Positions 1 through 9,475 are shown, numbered from the stretch's first letter. The stretch is DNA of 64,000 nt from a candidate division FCPU426 bacterium (GCA_027366525.1 DAHXKG010000003.1:1-64000), one strand, 5' to 3'. The notes: generated from the letters alone by a model not told the origin. Translations and numbers: made by a program.

Positions 1-150
1 CTACTCCTTCATCCTCTCCTACTTCTACTCCTTCGCTTACTCCCACTCGGACTTTAACCGCTTCCCCTACTCCTTCATCCTCTCCTACTTCTACTCCTTC
101 GCTTACTCCCACTCGGACTTTAACCGCTTCCCCTACTCCTTCACCTTCTC
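1..150 (+). repeat. 66-bp tandem repeat coding a Thr/Ser/Pro linker
   Basis: Two identical 66-bp units (1-66 and 67-132) are followed by a third that diverges after about 16 bases. The unit encodes 22 residues of Thr/Pro/Ser linker in frame with the downstream protein. Perfect identity between units suggests recent duplication or ongoing homogenisation. More units may lie left of the window. Confidence 0.9.
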
Positions 151-866
151 CTACTTCAACCCAAACATCTACTCCAACATTCGTATCCACTCTAACATTT
201 CAACAACAAGTCTCCTCCCACTCGACAATTCCTTCTGGAACTGTAACTTATGTACTCACACTCAATATTTATCAAGCTTCTACTACACAAATTCAAGTTC
301 AAGATCAATTACCATTAGAAATTTCATCCGTTATTTTACATAATGATCCTCTTTCAAATTCTGGAAAAATTCAAGGATCTCGAATCACCTGGAATATAAA
401 TAATCCGAATCCTGGCATTTACCAATTTTCATTTGAAATTCAAGTGAGTCCAACTGCCCCAAATGAAACAATTTTAAACAACCAATCTCTTGTGACGCTA
501 GGGAATGGATTAATCCTTCAATCTAATAGTGCCAATGTTACTGTTTATCAACAAACGCCTACTCCCACGCCCTTGCCCATTTCTGATCAAATTTCTAATC
601 CCTATCCCAACCCTTCAACAGGAGGACCTATTCATGTTCAAATTCACGTGATACATCCTTCCATCGTTCATTACTTCATATTTACCACTTCCTATCGAGT
701 GATTTTTGAAACTTCGCAATTCATGAATGGCTCTGGATTTATTCAATGGAACTTACGAGATGAATTAGGAATTCCCGTAGCCAATGGACTCTACTTCCTT
801 CAAATCCAAATTCAAACTTCTCATGGAATTATTGAAAAAATTGATAAAGTACTGATTTTGCGTTAG
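1..866 (+). CDS. Secreted/surface protein, 3' part (Thr/Pro linker, DUF11-like domain, FlgD-like tail)
   Basis: The reading frame is open from the window edge (first full codon at base 3) to the TAG at 864-866, so the start lies outside. The visible part opens with a Ser/Thr/Pro linker built from 66-bp repeats. A beta-rich stretch resembling a DUF11/repeat adhesin domain follows (about bases 200-540). The tail has the motifs NPYPNPSTGG, then W.LRDE.G.PVANGLYF and a final KVLILR, which is the pattern of FlgD-like Ig / secretion-tail domains. By analogy it is exported and held at or released from the surface. It resembles the protein at 10802-14344 in both linker and tail. Function unknown; the domain reading is from motifs only. 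Confidence 0.75.
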   Translation, partial: TPSSSPTSTPSLTPTRTLTASPTPSSSPTSTPSLTPTRTLTASPTPSPSPTSTQTSTPTFVSTLTFQQQVSSHSTIPSGTVTYVLTLNIYQASTTQIQVQDQLPLEISSVILHNDPLSNSGKIQGSRITWNINNPNPGIYQFSFEIQVSPTAPNETILNNQSLVTLGNGLILQSNSANVTVYQQTPTPTPLPISDQISNPYPNPSTGGPIHVQIHVIHPSIVHYFIFTTSYRVIFETSQFMNGSGFIQWNLRDELGIPVANGLYFLQIQIQTSHGIIEKIDKVLILR

Positions 867-911
867 TCTAAATATTTAACATAGATATTTCACAACCGCG
901 CTGGTTATGGC

Positions 912-940
912 TTGTCAAGAAGACGCATTCCATTTAAAAT
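912..940 (+). promoter_or_regulatory. Sigma-70-type promoter for the potassium channel gene
   Basis: A -35 element TTGTCA (912-917) and a -10 element TAAAAT (935-940) are separated by 17 bp, each one mismatch from consensus. Transcription would start near 947, leaving a leader of about 48 nt before the ATG at 995. Prediction from sequence only. Confidence 0.55.
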
Positions 941-994
941 AGGGCACATTATGTATCTAAGGTAATAGTTTGAAGATATAAATGAGACCATACT

Positions 995-1984
995 ATGTTT
1001 GAATATTTGTTGACGATTTACCACAAGTTGAATGTTTTGGCTTCAAATCATAAAAAAAAATTTTTTCAGTTATTAATTGTTCTATTAAGTATATTGATTT
1101 TTTTTGCCGCATTATTCAGTCATTACGAAAAAATATCATTTTTCAATGCATTTTATTGGGCATTAACGACTGCTTCTACCGTGGGATATGGAGACATTGT
1201 TCCTCGTACTCATGCCGGCAAAATTATTGCTATGTTTCTGATGATCATTGGAGTCGGCGTTCTTGGATTTTTTTTAACCAGCTTATCCTCTATTGTATTA
1301 GACTTTAAATTAGGACGGTTATTTGGAACTATGGAAAATCACTTTTCAAAAAATCATATTGTTATTTTGGGTTTTAATAACTTAGTAAAAAATGCTATTG
1401 ATGAAATGTTAAGTGAATCTCACAAAAATATTGTTCTCATGTCCGATATTGATACTAACCCATTTGAAAGCAGCCATCTAATTTTCATTAAGGGAGACAT
1501 TACTCAAGAAAAGGATCTTCATAAAACAAAAATCCAAAGTGCCAAGTTATGCATTATTTCTGATCGTGATGATGCCCGAACTCTCATTGCGGCCATGACG
1601 GTTCGGAATCTTTATAAAGATATTTATATTATTGCGCTCGTTGCTAAACGCGAGTTAGCTAAAGCACTCCAAGACCTTGGCATCAATGATGTCTTTGCTT
1701 CTGGAACTTTTTCCAGCAAACTCCTAATGAAATCCACACGGATCCCAGGAGTTTCAAAATTTTTCAATCAGCTCTTAGATGACAATTTCAAGGAAACTCT
1801 ATTAGAAAAAAAAATCCCTGTGCAGTTTATTCATAAAACATTTGAAGAAGCCTTCCATCAGATTAAAAAAGAAACTCATGAAATTTTAGTTGGGATCAAA
1901 CGAGATGGACAAATTTTTATAAACCCCTCTCAAGAAAATTTCACACTGATGGAAACCGACCGTTTTTTACTAATCGGAGAATAG
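995..1984 (+). CDS. Potassium channel with RCK (TrkA-N/TrkA-C) domain
   Basis: Two-transmembrane K+ channel subunit of the MthK/Kch type, expected to form a tetramer in the inner membrane. Helix one covers about residues 24-42. The pore carries the selectivity filter TVGYGD at residues 62-67, and helix two covers about 75-98. A cytoplasmic RCK domain begins near residue 105 (IVILGF), followed by a TrkA-C-like part to residue 329. The Rossmann glycine motif is weak (GFNNLV rather than GxGxxG), so the ligand may not be NAD. The gene stands alone on the plus strand, convergent with the cobalamin operon, with its own predicted promoter at 912-940. Confidence 0.9.
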   Translation: MFEYLLTIYHKLNVLASNHKKKFFQLLIVLLSILIFFAALFSHYEKISFFNAFYWALTTASTVGYGDIVPRTHAGKIIAMFLMIIGVGVLGFFLTSLSSIVLDFKLGRLFGTMENHFSKNHIVILGFNNLVKNAIDEMLSESHKNIVLMSDIDTNPFESSHLIFIKGDITQEKDLHKTKIQSAKLCIISDRDDARTLIAAMTVRNLYKDIYIIALVAKRELAKALQDLGINDVFASGTFSSKLLMKSTRIPGVSKFFNQLLDDNFKETLLEKKIPVQFIHKTFEEAFHQIKKETHEILVGIKRDGQIFINPSQENFTLMETDRFLLIGE

Positions 1985-2042
1985 CTGTTTTAATTTTTAT
2001 ATTCTCACCTCAATGCAATGAAGGTATTTGACTTGCCCCTAT

Positions 2043-3557
2043 TTATTTTTCAAAGACCTTGGATCGAATCTGATTCATCGATAGGTGTCGATCTATTTGA
2101 TATGCCATTTGCTCAAAAACACCCTCCATATCTTTTTGAGTATCGCGGATGCGTGGATTTCTTAAAAATCCTAATTCATGAATCAATGCGGAGCATATGC
2201 AGTGATTTTCAAAAAGTCCATGTAGGAGCGTTCCCACAATATTTCCCTGTGCATCGGTAGAACCTTCTTCACTTTGAATCCGTTCTTGATTTTGCATCGT
2301 TGTTTTAAAAAGTGATACTCCCGGTCGCTCCACTTGAACTTGCCCCATATGAATTTCATAGGCATTTATTTTTTCCCCAATTTGTCCCTGAGTTAAAAAA
2401 CTATTTTTTTGAATGCGTGCTGAAACTTGAACTGTTTTCTTGAATTTTTGAAACCGGGTTGAAACAGATAAAAAACCAAGTCCTTGAACACATGGTTGAT
2501 TGGATTCAATGTGATACGGATCCTCAATAACCCGTCCCATCATTTGATATCCACCGCAAATACCCAAAATCGGTCTGTGCTTTTTTATTCGATTCCTAAG
2601 CATTGCTTCAAATCCTTGTTTTCGAATCCAATGTAAATCAGACACAGTCGATTTAGTTCCTGGGAGAATGACTAAATCGGCTCCTGCACCCTCCCTAGGA
2701 TGCTGAATATACTTTACCTCCACTTCGCTCATTCTTTCTAATGGAAGAAATTCATCAAAATTAGATAGATGTGGATATCGAATAATCGCAATTCGTATTG
2801 AAGATCTTAATTTTGAATCTCTACTGGTGTAGTCTAGAGAAACTGCATCTTCTTCAGGTATTCTCAAATTTGGGAGATAGGGTAATACTCCTAAAACAGG
2901 TTTGAAAATTCTTTTTTCTAAGTTATGAATGCCGGGTTTTAAAATCCGTATATCCCCTCGAAATTTATTGATAATCAATCCCAAAATACGATTTTTCTGT
3001 TTACTCGTTAGCAATTCAATCGTTCCTACTAACGAAGCAAAAACGCCTCCCCGATCAATATCGCCTACAAGAATAACTTGAGCCTTTGCCCATTGAGCTG
3101 GTAATTCATTAGCTAAATCTATGTTTTGAAGATTTAACTCCGCAGGGCTTCCTGCTCCTTCTAAAATAATCAATTCATATTGACTTCTCAGACGATCAAG
3201 TGCTTGTGTAATTATAGATTTTAATTTTGGGATGTATTTTCGATATGTTGGAGCTGTCATTGATCCTACCGTTTGACCTGTAGTAATAATCTGCATCCGA
3301 TGTTTGGATTCGCACTTGATTAGAACCGGATTCATATCCACAGAGGGTACTATTCCACATGCTTGAGCTTGAACCGCCTGAGCTTTGGCCATTTCCAATC
3401 CATTTGAAGTCACAAATGAATTTAAGGACATATTCCAAGCTTTGAAAGGAGCCACCTTCACGCCTTGATTTTTGAAATATCGGCATAAAGCTGTTGCCAC
3501 AAAACTTTTTCCAACACCTGAAGCTGTACCCTGTATCATCAATACGCGAGCAGCCAC
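2043..3557 (-). CDS. cobQ: Adenosylcobyric acid synthase (glutamine-hydrolysing)
   Basis: CobQ amidates four side-chain carboxylates of adenosylcobyrinic acid a,c-diamide, using glutamine and ATP. The N-terminal half is the dethiobiotin-synthetase-like ATPase with P-loop GTASGVGKS near residue 11 and the family motif PFKAWNMS. The C-terminal half is a class I glutaminase with the nucleophile Cys in GICGGYQ and a conserved His in LLHGLFEN. Length 504 is normal for the family. The start is GTG at 3557, overlapping the cobO stop by one base (TAGTG), so the two are translationally coupled. It is the last gene of the riboswitch-controlled operon that begins with btuB. Confidence 0.95.
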   Translation of the reverse strand: MAARVLMIQGTASGVGKSFVATALCRYFKNQGVKVAPFKAWNMSLNSFVTSNGLEMAKAQAVQAQACGIVPSVDMNPVLIKCESKHRMQIITTGQTVGSMTAPTYRKYIPKLKSIITQALDRLRSQYELIILEGAGSPAELNLQNIDLANELPAQWAKAQVILVGDIDRGGVFASLVGTIELLTSKQKNRILGLIINKFRGDIRILKPGIHNLEKRIFKPVLGVLPYLPNLRIPEEDAVSLDYTSRDSKLRSSIRIAIIRYPHLSNFDEFLPLERMSEVEVKYIQHPREGAGADLVILPGTKSTVSDLHWIRKQGFEAMLRNRIKKHRPILGICGGYQMMGRVIEDPYHIESNQPCVQGLGFLSVSTRFQKFKKTVQVSARIQKNSFLTQGQIGEKINAYEIHMGQVQVERPGVSLFKTTMQNQERIQSEEGSTDAQGNIVGTLLHGLFENHCICSALIHELGFLRNPRIRDTQKDMEGVFEQMAYQIDRHLSMNQIRSKVFEK

Positions 3558-4144
3558 TAAAAATCCACTCCTGGTTTGGCAGGCATTCCATGGTCAAAGG
3601 GATGTTTAATTAATTTCATTTCGGTTACTAAATCAGCCATTTCAATTAAAGCGTCTGGCATATTTCGGCCTGTTAGAACCACCGTGAGCTGAAACGGACG
3701 CAATTTTAATGTTTGGACAACTTCATCTAATGAAAGAAATCCGTGTTGAAAGGTATAAGTAATTTCATCTAAAACCAAAAGAAAATACTGATTGGATTCG
3801 ATTAATTGTTTGGATTTGGCCCATGCCGCTTGAGCCATTTTTTTATCGATCTGCAAATCTTCACTTTCCCAAGTAAATCCATGTCCTAACGTCAAAAAAT
3901 CTATTTGAGAAAAAGAAGAAGCAAATCGACGTTCCCCGGTTTTCCATTTTCCCTTGATAAATTGAACCACACCGACTTTATGACTATATCCCATCGCTCT
4001 AAAAATCATGCCCAAAGCAGCCGTTGTTTTTCCCTTTCCATCACCCGTATATGCAATTAAAAGTCCTTGTTCTTTCGCTGATCGTGTCTTTTGAGAATCA
4101 CCCAATATTTCTTTCCTTCCCATCGGTTTTTTAAAATAAAACAA
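3557..4144 (-). CDS. cobO: Cob(I)yrinic acid a,c-diamide adenosyltransferase (CobA/CobO/BtuR type)
   Basis: This enzyme transfers the 5'-deoxyadenosyl group of ATP to Co(I) corrinoids. The P-loop GDGKGKTTAALG lies near residues 34-45, followed by VVQFIKGKWKTGER and the LVLDEITY strand, all typical of the BtuR family. Its 195 residues match the usual length. It is the penultimate gene of the cobalamin operon, 47 bp after the HAD gene and overlapping cobQ by one base. It can act both in de novo synthesis and on imported corrinoids; next to btuB a salvage role is likely. Confidence 0.95.
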   Translation of the reverse strand: MFYFKKPMGRKEILGDSQKTRSAKEQGLLIAYTGDGKGKTTAALGMIFRAMGYSHKVGVVQFIKGKWKTGERRFASSFSQIDFLTLGHGFTWESEDLQIDKKMAQAAWAKSKQLIESNQYFLLVLDEITYTFQHGFLSLDEVVQTLKLRPFQLTVVLTGRNMPDALIEMADLVTEMKLIKHPFDHGMPAKPGVDF

Positions 4145-4191
4145 TAGCTTGGCAATTCAATTAAAAAATGATGATCTTTGAGAATTGTCCA

Positions 4192-4854
4192 TTAACATTT
4201 CTGAATTTCATACAATAATTCTCGCAAAGGCATTTTGGGTAATGAATCCAATTGAAGATCAGCTTGGTCCAACGATAGTTGTCTCGTAATATCATTGGGA
4301 ATGGCTATACAGTAAATCGATGCTGCTTTAGCTGCCGCAATACCATTAGGAGAATCTTCAAATGCAATGGCTTGATGTGCTTCGATCCCCAGCGTTTCCA
4401 AAGTTAACCAATATAATTCTGGATGGGGCTTCACTTGATTAACATCTTCAAAGCACCGAATGGAGTCAAAATAGTCGGCCAATTGAAATCGAGAGAGATG
4501 TGATAAGACCCAGTCTTGATTCGAACTAGAAACAACCGCTAATCGGAGACCCAACTTTTTAGCTTCATGAAAATAATTCAAAATTCCTGGGCGTATTTCT
4601 TCTTTTTGCAATTGTCGCTGATACTTTTTTTGATAAGTTTCATAAATCTGATTCAACAAATCTGGTGAGAATAACTTTGCTTTGAGGTAAGACAAGGGAT
4701 GAAACGAACTTCCTCGAGTGCCAATACATTGTGCCCATTGATTTAACGGCAATTCTAAGCCATATGATTGAAATATAGACTGCCAACTTTGATAAGCCGG
4801 AGTTTCTGTATCTAAGATCAATCCATCAAAATCAAATAAAAGCGCTTCAATCAT
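4192..4854 (-). CDS. HAD-superfamily phosphatase (beta-phosphoglucomutase-like)
   Basis: A 220-residue HAD hydrolase of the DhbB/PGM-like subclass. Motif I is FDFDGLILDTE at residues 7-17 with the nucleophile Asp and a DxD pair. Motif II is VVSSS near 109-113. Motif III Lys lies in VKPHPE, and motif IV is AFEDSPNGI. A helical cap sits between motifs I and II (about 18-85). The substrate cannot be read from sequence. It lies fourth in the cobalamin operon, 25 bp after the PAP2 gene and 47 bp before cobO. A phosphatase step in nucleotide-loop assembly is possible, but general phosphosugar housekeeping is just as compatible. Confidence 0.8.
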   Translation of the reverse strand: MIEALLFDFDGLILDTETPAYQSWQSIFQSYGLELPLNQWAQCIGTRGSSFHPLSYLKAKLFSPDLLNQIYETYQKKYQRQLQKEEIRPGILNYFHEAKKLGLRLAVVSSSNQDWVLSHLSRFQLADYFDSIRCFEDVNQVKPHPELYWLTLETLGIEAHQAIAFEDSPNGIAAAKAASIYCIAIPNDITRQLSLDQADLQLDSLPKMPLRELLYEIQKC

Positions 4855-4879
4855 AATTAATCATTCCTATTTCAAAAAA

Positions 4880-5656
4880 TTAAAAATTCATTTGAACTTG
4901 CACACCAGATCCATCTGCTTCTGCCATTGGCTGAATGGATAGAGAAAGCTTTTTTAATTCTTGCAAATGATGAATCGTGAATGCACGTCCTATAATATAT
5001 CCTAAGGTAGCTCCAAATACCGTATCGGATAACCAATGAACATTCACATCCATTCGAGACACCGCAGTCAGAACTCCTAGTGCTAAGGCGGGAACCCCCA
5101 ATTTCCATCCATACATTCCCATTAAACTTCCTGCAACTGTAAAAGCAGCCGATGTATGACCGGAGGGAAATGAAAATTTATCTGCGCCATTTGGTCTTTC
5201 TCGAAGCACGATTCGCTTAAGAATTTGAACAATTGTTCCATCGACAGCCAAGGCTTCCAATTGAGCCTCACCATATTGTAATTCATGAGGATCATTTTTC
5301 CATAATCCATAACCTACACAGGCGCTTCCAAAAATCACTCCAGGAATACCAGTTCCCCAGAAATTTCCAACGACTTGCCAATTTCCAATCCGATTATGGT
5401 TATAAAAATATTGCTGTACCTGATGATCATAAGAAAAGGCAACACCTGTCGCAATGCTTCCACCTATAAAAATAATTGCATCCTGCTCATTTGGAATATC
5501 CTGAATGCCCTCCCAAACACTTTGAAACGGACGATACGGCGGAAGCGATTGTGCCCAAAGAAATTTGCCTTGCAAAACTAATATTCCTAACGTGATACTA
5601 ATGATTTTTAAAAAATAAAATCCTTGCTTATTCGAATATTTTTCATTAATCGACAT
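4880..5656 (-). CDS. PAP2-family phosphatase with N-terminal signal segment
   Basis: A 258-residue PAP2 (type 2 phosphatidic acid phosphatase) protein. The three-part active site is complete: K147..RP155, PSGH at 164-167, and SR..H..D at 200-211. An N-terminal hydrophobic segment ends at FLWAQ, which looks like a signal peptide, and several hydrophobic stretches follow. A longer in-frame start exists at 5761, but ATG 5656 is preferred because it has AAGGAG just upstream and does not run into the ABC gene ending at 5688. It lies in the cobalamin operon between the transporter and the HAD gene. PAP2 enzymes dephosphorylate lipids, but the position suggests a corrinoid phosphate; this is inference. 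Confidence 0.85.
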   Translation of the reverse strand: MSINEKYSNKQGFYFLKIISITLGILVLQGKFLWAQSLPPYRPFQSVWEGIQDIPNEQDAIIFIGGSIATGVAFSYDHQVQQYFYNHNRIGNWQVVGNFWGTGIPGVIFGSACVGYGLWKNDPHELQYGEAQLEALAVDGTIVQILKRIVLRERPNGADKFSFPSGHTSAAFTVAGSLMGMYGWKLGVPALALGVLTAVSRMDVNVHWLSDTVFGATLGYIIGRAFTIHHLQELKKLSLSIQPMAEADGSGVQVQMNF

Positions 5657-5687
5657 TATGGCTCCTTGGTTTTTATAGTTCCGTTTA

Positions 5688-7430
5688 TTATGCTCCCAAG
5701 GCCCATGGATTCCAAACCTTTGTAAAAAATTTTTCTGGATTTTGTTGATGCGCCGTACCAATAACTGTTATATGTGGAAATTGCTGCTGAATCAATTGGT
5801 AGAAATAAGCTTGAAGCTCCTCTTCGAGTGCCGAGGTGGCTTCATCCATAATTACCCATTCAGGCTGATAAAGAAACACTCTTCCCCAAGCAATACGCTG
5901 TTGTTCTCCAATCGAAAGAACCATTTCCCAATGCTGACACTCTTCCAATTTATATTTTAGGTAATCTAATTGACAAAGAGTAAGAACTTTTTTAACTGCT
6001 TCATGAGAAAAATCTGTTTCTGGTTTTGGATAAGTTAAAGTCGCCTTAAGCGTTCCAATCGGTAAATAGATCTTCTGTGGAATAAACATCATTCGGGCAC
6101 GAGAAGGTATAATCACTCGTCCTTGTGCATAGGGCCAAATTCCTTTCAACACACGGATCAAAGTACTTTTTCCACATCCTGAAGGACCTTTCATCATCAC
6201 TGACTCACCTGGATATAACGTCTGTGATGCCATCGATACTAATACTTTTTGAGAATTCGGAGCTAAAATAGATATTGCCTTAATCTGAATTGGCGATTGT
6301 TCTGAGTTGCGTTCTAACAAATGTTGAGCTTGTTGGTAGGCTTGTTTCGTCCGATTTACTTCACACTCAAACCCTTCCAATCGATCTACAACTGCGCTCC
6401 AGTAAGCCAGTTTTGCATAATTATCCAGTATCCAAGAAAGGGCTCCCTTAACTTGATAAAATGCTCCCCAAACTTGAATCAATCCCCCATAACCCATATG
6501 CTTGGTAAAATATCTTGGAGCTGCGACCACTAAAGGAAAAATATCTGAAAATTGATTGTAGCCGCTAGAAAAAAAATCCAAATACAACATTTTTTGAATA
6601 ATGGATTGAAAATTAGAAAAAACATGCTGAAAAGATTTTTTTAAGCTTGTTTCTTCCATCATTTCTCCATCGCTTAACGCAATATTTTCTCCATTTTCTC
6701 GAAGTCGAATGAGTGAAAATCTGAAATCAGCCTCTAAAAGCTGTTGATTATAATTAAGTCCCACCAAAGGACGACCTATTCGATGTGCTATCCAAGTTGA
6801 AATGCCTGCATAAATCAAGCAAGCCCATACCATATATCCCGGGATGGAAAGTATTCTTCCGTAACCAAGGGAAATATGCAAAGGGCCTGAAAGTGTCCAC
6901 AAAATCGCAATAAATGAAACAAACATGGCTACTTGATTGATTAATCCAACAAACAAAGATAGGCTTGAAGTCACAAATTCTCGAATATCATCAGAAATTC
7001 GTTGATCAGGATTATCGGTTTTCTGGGTTTCCAAATGCCAAAGATAATGGCTCTTATTTTGAAGCCACTGCTCCAGAAACCTTCGAGTCATCCACCGTCT
7101 CCATTGATTTTGAAGACTTTGAACAAGATACTTCTGAAAAGATGAAACGATCACAATCAGCAAAGTCAAAATCAAAAAATATCCCAAAAGTGTCCAAAAA
7201 ATACTTTCATTGAATTTTTGGATGGCATTATAAAAATGTCGTGTCCAAATGTTAACCAGAACCATCAAATAAACGTTGCCTAAGGTCAACAGTAGAACCA
7301 CGAATAATAATCCACGCCCGCTTCCTCCATCTTTAGAAATCCAATAGGATCGTCCTAATTTCCAAAAACTTTTCAAATGTGACTTGGTAAAAGGTACAGA
7401 AGAAAAAAACCTTGGATTACGGGAGTCCAT
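5688..7430 (-). CDS. SbmA/BacA-type ABC transporter (YddA/Rv1819c-like), candidate B12 importer
   Basis: A fused membrane and ATPase protein of 580 residues. The membrane half belongs to the ABC_membrane_2 / SbmA-BacA family, with hydrophobic helices at about 40-60, 78-98, 155-180 and 195-215. The ATPase half has Walker A GPSGCGKST at 415-423, signature LSIGEQQR at 505-512 and Walker B VIMDE at 526-530. Family members with a fused ATPase include mycobacterial Rv1819c, reported to import cobalamin. Here the gene follows btuB by 26 bp under a cobalamin riboswitch, and no BtuCDF is seen. Import of corrinoids across the inner membrane is therefore a strong inference, not a demonstrated function. 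Confidence 0.85.
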   Translation of the reverse strand: MDSRNPRFFSSVPFTKSHLKSFWKLGRSYWISKDGGSGRGLLFVVLLLTLGNVYLMVLVNIWTRHFYNAIQKFNESIFWTLLGYFLILTLLIVIVSSFQKYLVQSLQNQWRRWMTRRFLEQWLQNKSHYLWHLETQKTDNPDQRISDDIREFVTSSLSLFVGLINQVAMFVSFIAILWTLSGPLHISLGYGRILSIPGYMVWACLIYAGISTWIAHRIGRPLVGLNYNQQLLEADFRFSLIRLRENGENIALSDGEMMEETSLKKSFQHVFSNFQSIIQKMLYLDFFSSGYNQFSDIFPLVVAAPRYFTKHMGYGGLIQVWGAFYQVKGALSWILDNYAKLAYWSAVVDRLEGFECEVNRTKQAYQQAQHLLERNSEQSPIQIKAISILAPNSQKVLVSMASQTLYPGESVMMKGPSGCGKSTLIRVLKGIWPYAQGRVIIPSRARMMFIPQKIYLPIGTLKATLTYPKPETDFSHEAVKKVLTLCQLDYLKYKLEECQHWEMVLSIGEQQRIAWGRVFLYQPEWVIMDEATSALEEELQAYFYQLIQQQFPHITVIGTAHQQNPEKFFTKVWNPWALGA

Positions 7431-7456
7431 TGATTGTTCTCCTTTATATTCGATAA

Positions 7457-9475
7457 TTAAAAATTAATTTTCGTTCCGATATAAGTTGAAAAGCGAGCTG
7501 TTCCATAGCCATAAATTTCTTCGTATTGTTCATTGAATAAATTATCAATACGTCCATAGAGTTGCAGAGTGGGACTGATCTGGTATGATGCAGTGAGATT
7601 GACTACAACATAGGAAGGCATCGTCACTAATGTAACCGGGTAAACCGAGTAATTGTCATCCTCTCGTGTTCCAACATAAAAAATATTGATCCCGCAATGT
7701 ATTTGGTTCCATTGATAAAAAATATCTGCGTTCCATTGGTTTTTAGGACACTCCAGCAATGCAAGTCCCGTTTGAACATTGAGCGCCAGTGTATAGGTGT
7801 AATTTACGGCAATATTCAAGTGTTGAATTTCTTGATCAGAAATGCCGATTTCAAATCCTTGAGTTTGAGCCAGCCCAATATTTACATATTGCCCATATGG
7901 TGGAGTTGCAGTCGTGTTAAAATCAATCAAGTTGGAGAAGTCGGTGTGAAAAAAGTTAAAATTACCTCGAATTTTTCCTTGTTGAAAAAATTGATCCATT
8001 CCAGCCTCCCAACTCTGATCTTGTTCTGGCTGCAAATGTACATTCCCATAGGGTGAATATAATTGATATAACGATGGTATTCTAAAGCCAGTTCCATACG
8101 TGATCCGCAACTTACTTTCCCATCCTGGAATCCAATACGCTAACCCTTCTTGATGGGTAACATGATCACCAAAGGAAGTCCAATGATCATTTCGAACATT
8201 TAAAGAAACATGGATTTGGTGAAATAATGTTGTTTCATCTGCCGCAAACTCACTTTGTGTATCAATCGACTGATTAAACAATGTTTGATTCAATCCATAT
8301 CCATAATTCGCCCAGTCATTAATACTGCCCCATGCACGCTGATCTCTCAATCCAATCATGACCGTTTCGCCCGAACACAAATCGAAATTATTTTGCCAAC
8401 TTGCTTGAACTGCACGACCATCGAAAACACCTTGTTCATAATGAGAATTAGGGTAAGAACTAAATTGATCGGTATAGTTTTGTAAATCACTCGTATTGGA
8501 AATATTTAAAATCTGTTCCCAGGTTTGATGCAATAATTTCCATTTTACCTGATCACCGGCAATCCATTGTTGTTCATTTAAAAAGTAATTCGGATCGTCT
8601 CCACCAATACCCGCTTGAGCATCCAAATGAGTTCGAGACTGAATATCGTCGATCAAAATCGTATTTGTTAAATTCGATGTTGGAGCAATTTCAGCATGAA
8701 TGGATGACGTTGTATTACGATCACCATCATTGATTTGATTTCCAAAGGCTCGATCCGCTGAAGGAAATCCCTGGGTATTAAATTGAGAAATGAAAAGATT
8801 CACCTGAGCAAAATGATTGCCTGCTGAGGCCTCAGCTGATTCATGAAATGTTTGATACGCTCCCCCTTCCAAATTGACAAATCCAGATAGGGGGCCTGAA
8901 CCCGATTGAGTAATAATATTAATGACACCAGACCCTGCATTCGTTCCATACTCGGCACTTAAAGGGCCGCGGACAATATTAATGTGATCAATATTACCGG
9001 CAAATAGCTGATCCCAATTACTGAACGAATCATTCGTGGCAATCGGATCGTTAAGAGGTATCCCATCCATGAGTACTAACACTTGCCCTGAACTTGCCCC
9101 CTGCACATGGACTGAAGCAATCTCACCTGGAGCTCCATCCTGAGTCAGAAATAAGCCAGGAGTACCTTGTAATGCTTGCAAAACACTTTGAGCTTGTTTT
9201 CGTTGAATGTCTTGAGCCGTAATCATCGACAACGAATCTGCAATATCTTTCCAAGCAGTTTTTAATCGAGTGGCCGTAACCAACATCGTTAACGGCTTTG
9301 AAACTTGACGTTCTTGATGATTGGATTTTATTTTCGCTGTGATTGTGTTTTCACTAGCATTTATGGTCAACGTTTTTGAAATAGAAGGAGAAAGCTTCCA
9401 AGCCCAAAGTGGGGCACTCACTAGCAACCAAATCCACAAGATGAAAAAACATTTCCAACCATAAGAAATACGCAT
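7457..9475 (-). CDS. btuB: TonB-dependent cobalamin/corrinoid outer-membrane receptor
   Basis: A 672-residue outer-membrane receptor. The signal peptide spans about residues 1-26, ending in PLWAW. A TonB-box-like TMLVTATR lies at about 63-70. The plug domain follows (LMDGIPLNDP, NIVRGPLSAEYG, GVINIIT) and then a 22-strand-type barrel ending in Phe, as usual for these proteins. The frame is open further up to 9571, but ATG 9475 is chosen because it has GGGAG upstream, starts the signal peptide, and leaves the riboswitch intact. The gene is first in the operon and directly downstream of the cobalamin riboswitch, which makes corrinoid the expected ligand. Confidence 0.92.
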   Translation of the reverse strand: MRISYGWKCFFILWIWLLVSAPLWAWKLSPSISKTLTINASENTITAKIKSNHQERQVSKPLTMLVTATRLKTAWKDIADSLSMITAQDIQRKQAQSVLQALQGTPGLFLTQDGAPGEIASVHVQGASSGQVLVLMDGIPLNDPIATNDSFSNWDQLFAGNIDHINIVRGPLSAEYGTNAGSGVINIITQSGSGPLSGFVNLEGGAYQTFHESAEASAGNHFAQVNLFISQFNTQGFPSADRAFGNQINDGDRNTTSSIHAEIAPTSNLTNTILIDDIQSRTHLDAQAGIGGDDPNYFLNEQQWIAGDQVKWKLLHQTWEQILNISNTSDLQNYTDQFSSYPNSHYEQGVFDGRAVQASWQNNFDLCSGETVMIGLRDQRAWGSINDWANYGYGLNQTLFNQSIDTQSEFAADETTLFHQIHVSLNVRNDHWTSFGDHVTHQEGLAYWIPGWESKLRITYGTGFRIPSLYQLYSPYGNVHLQPEQDQSWEAGMDQFFQQGKIRGNFNFFHTDFSNLIDFNTTATPPYGQYVNIGLAQTQGFEIGISDQEIQHLNIAVNYTYTLALNVQTGLALLECPKNQWNADIFYQWNQIHCGINIFYVGTREDDNYSVYPVTLVTMPSYVVVNLTASYQISPTLQLYGRIDNLFNEQYEEIYGYGTARFSTYIGTKINF

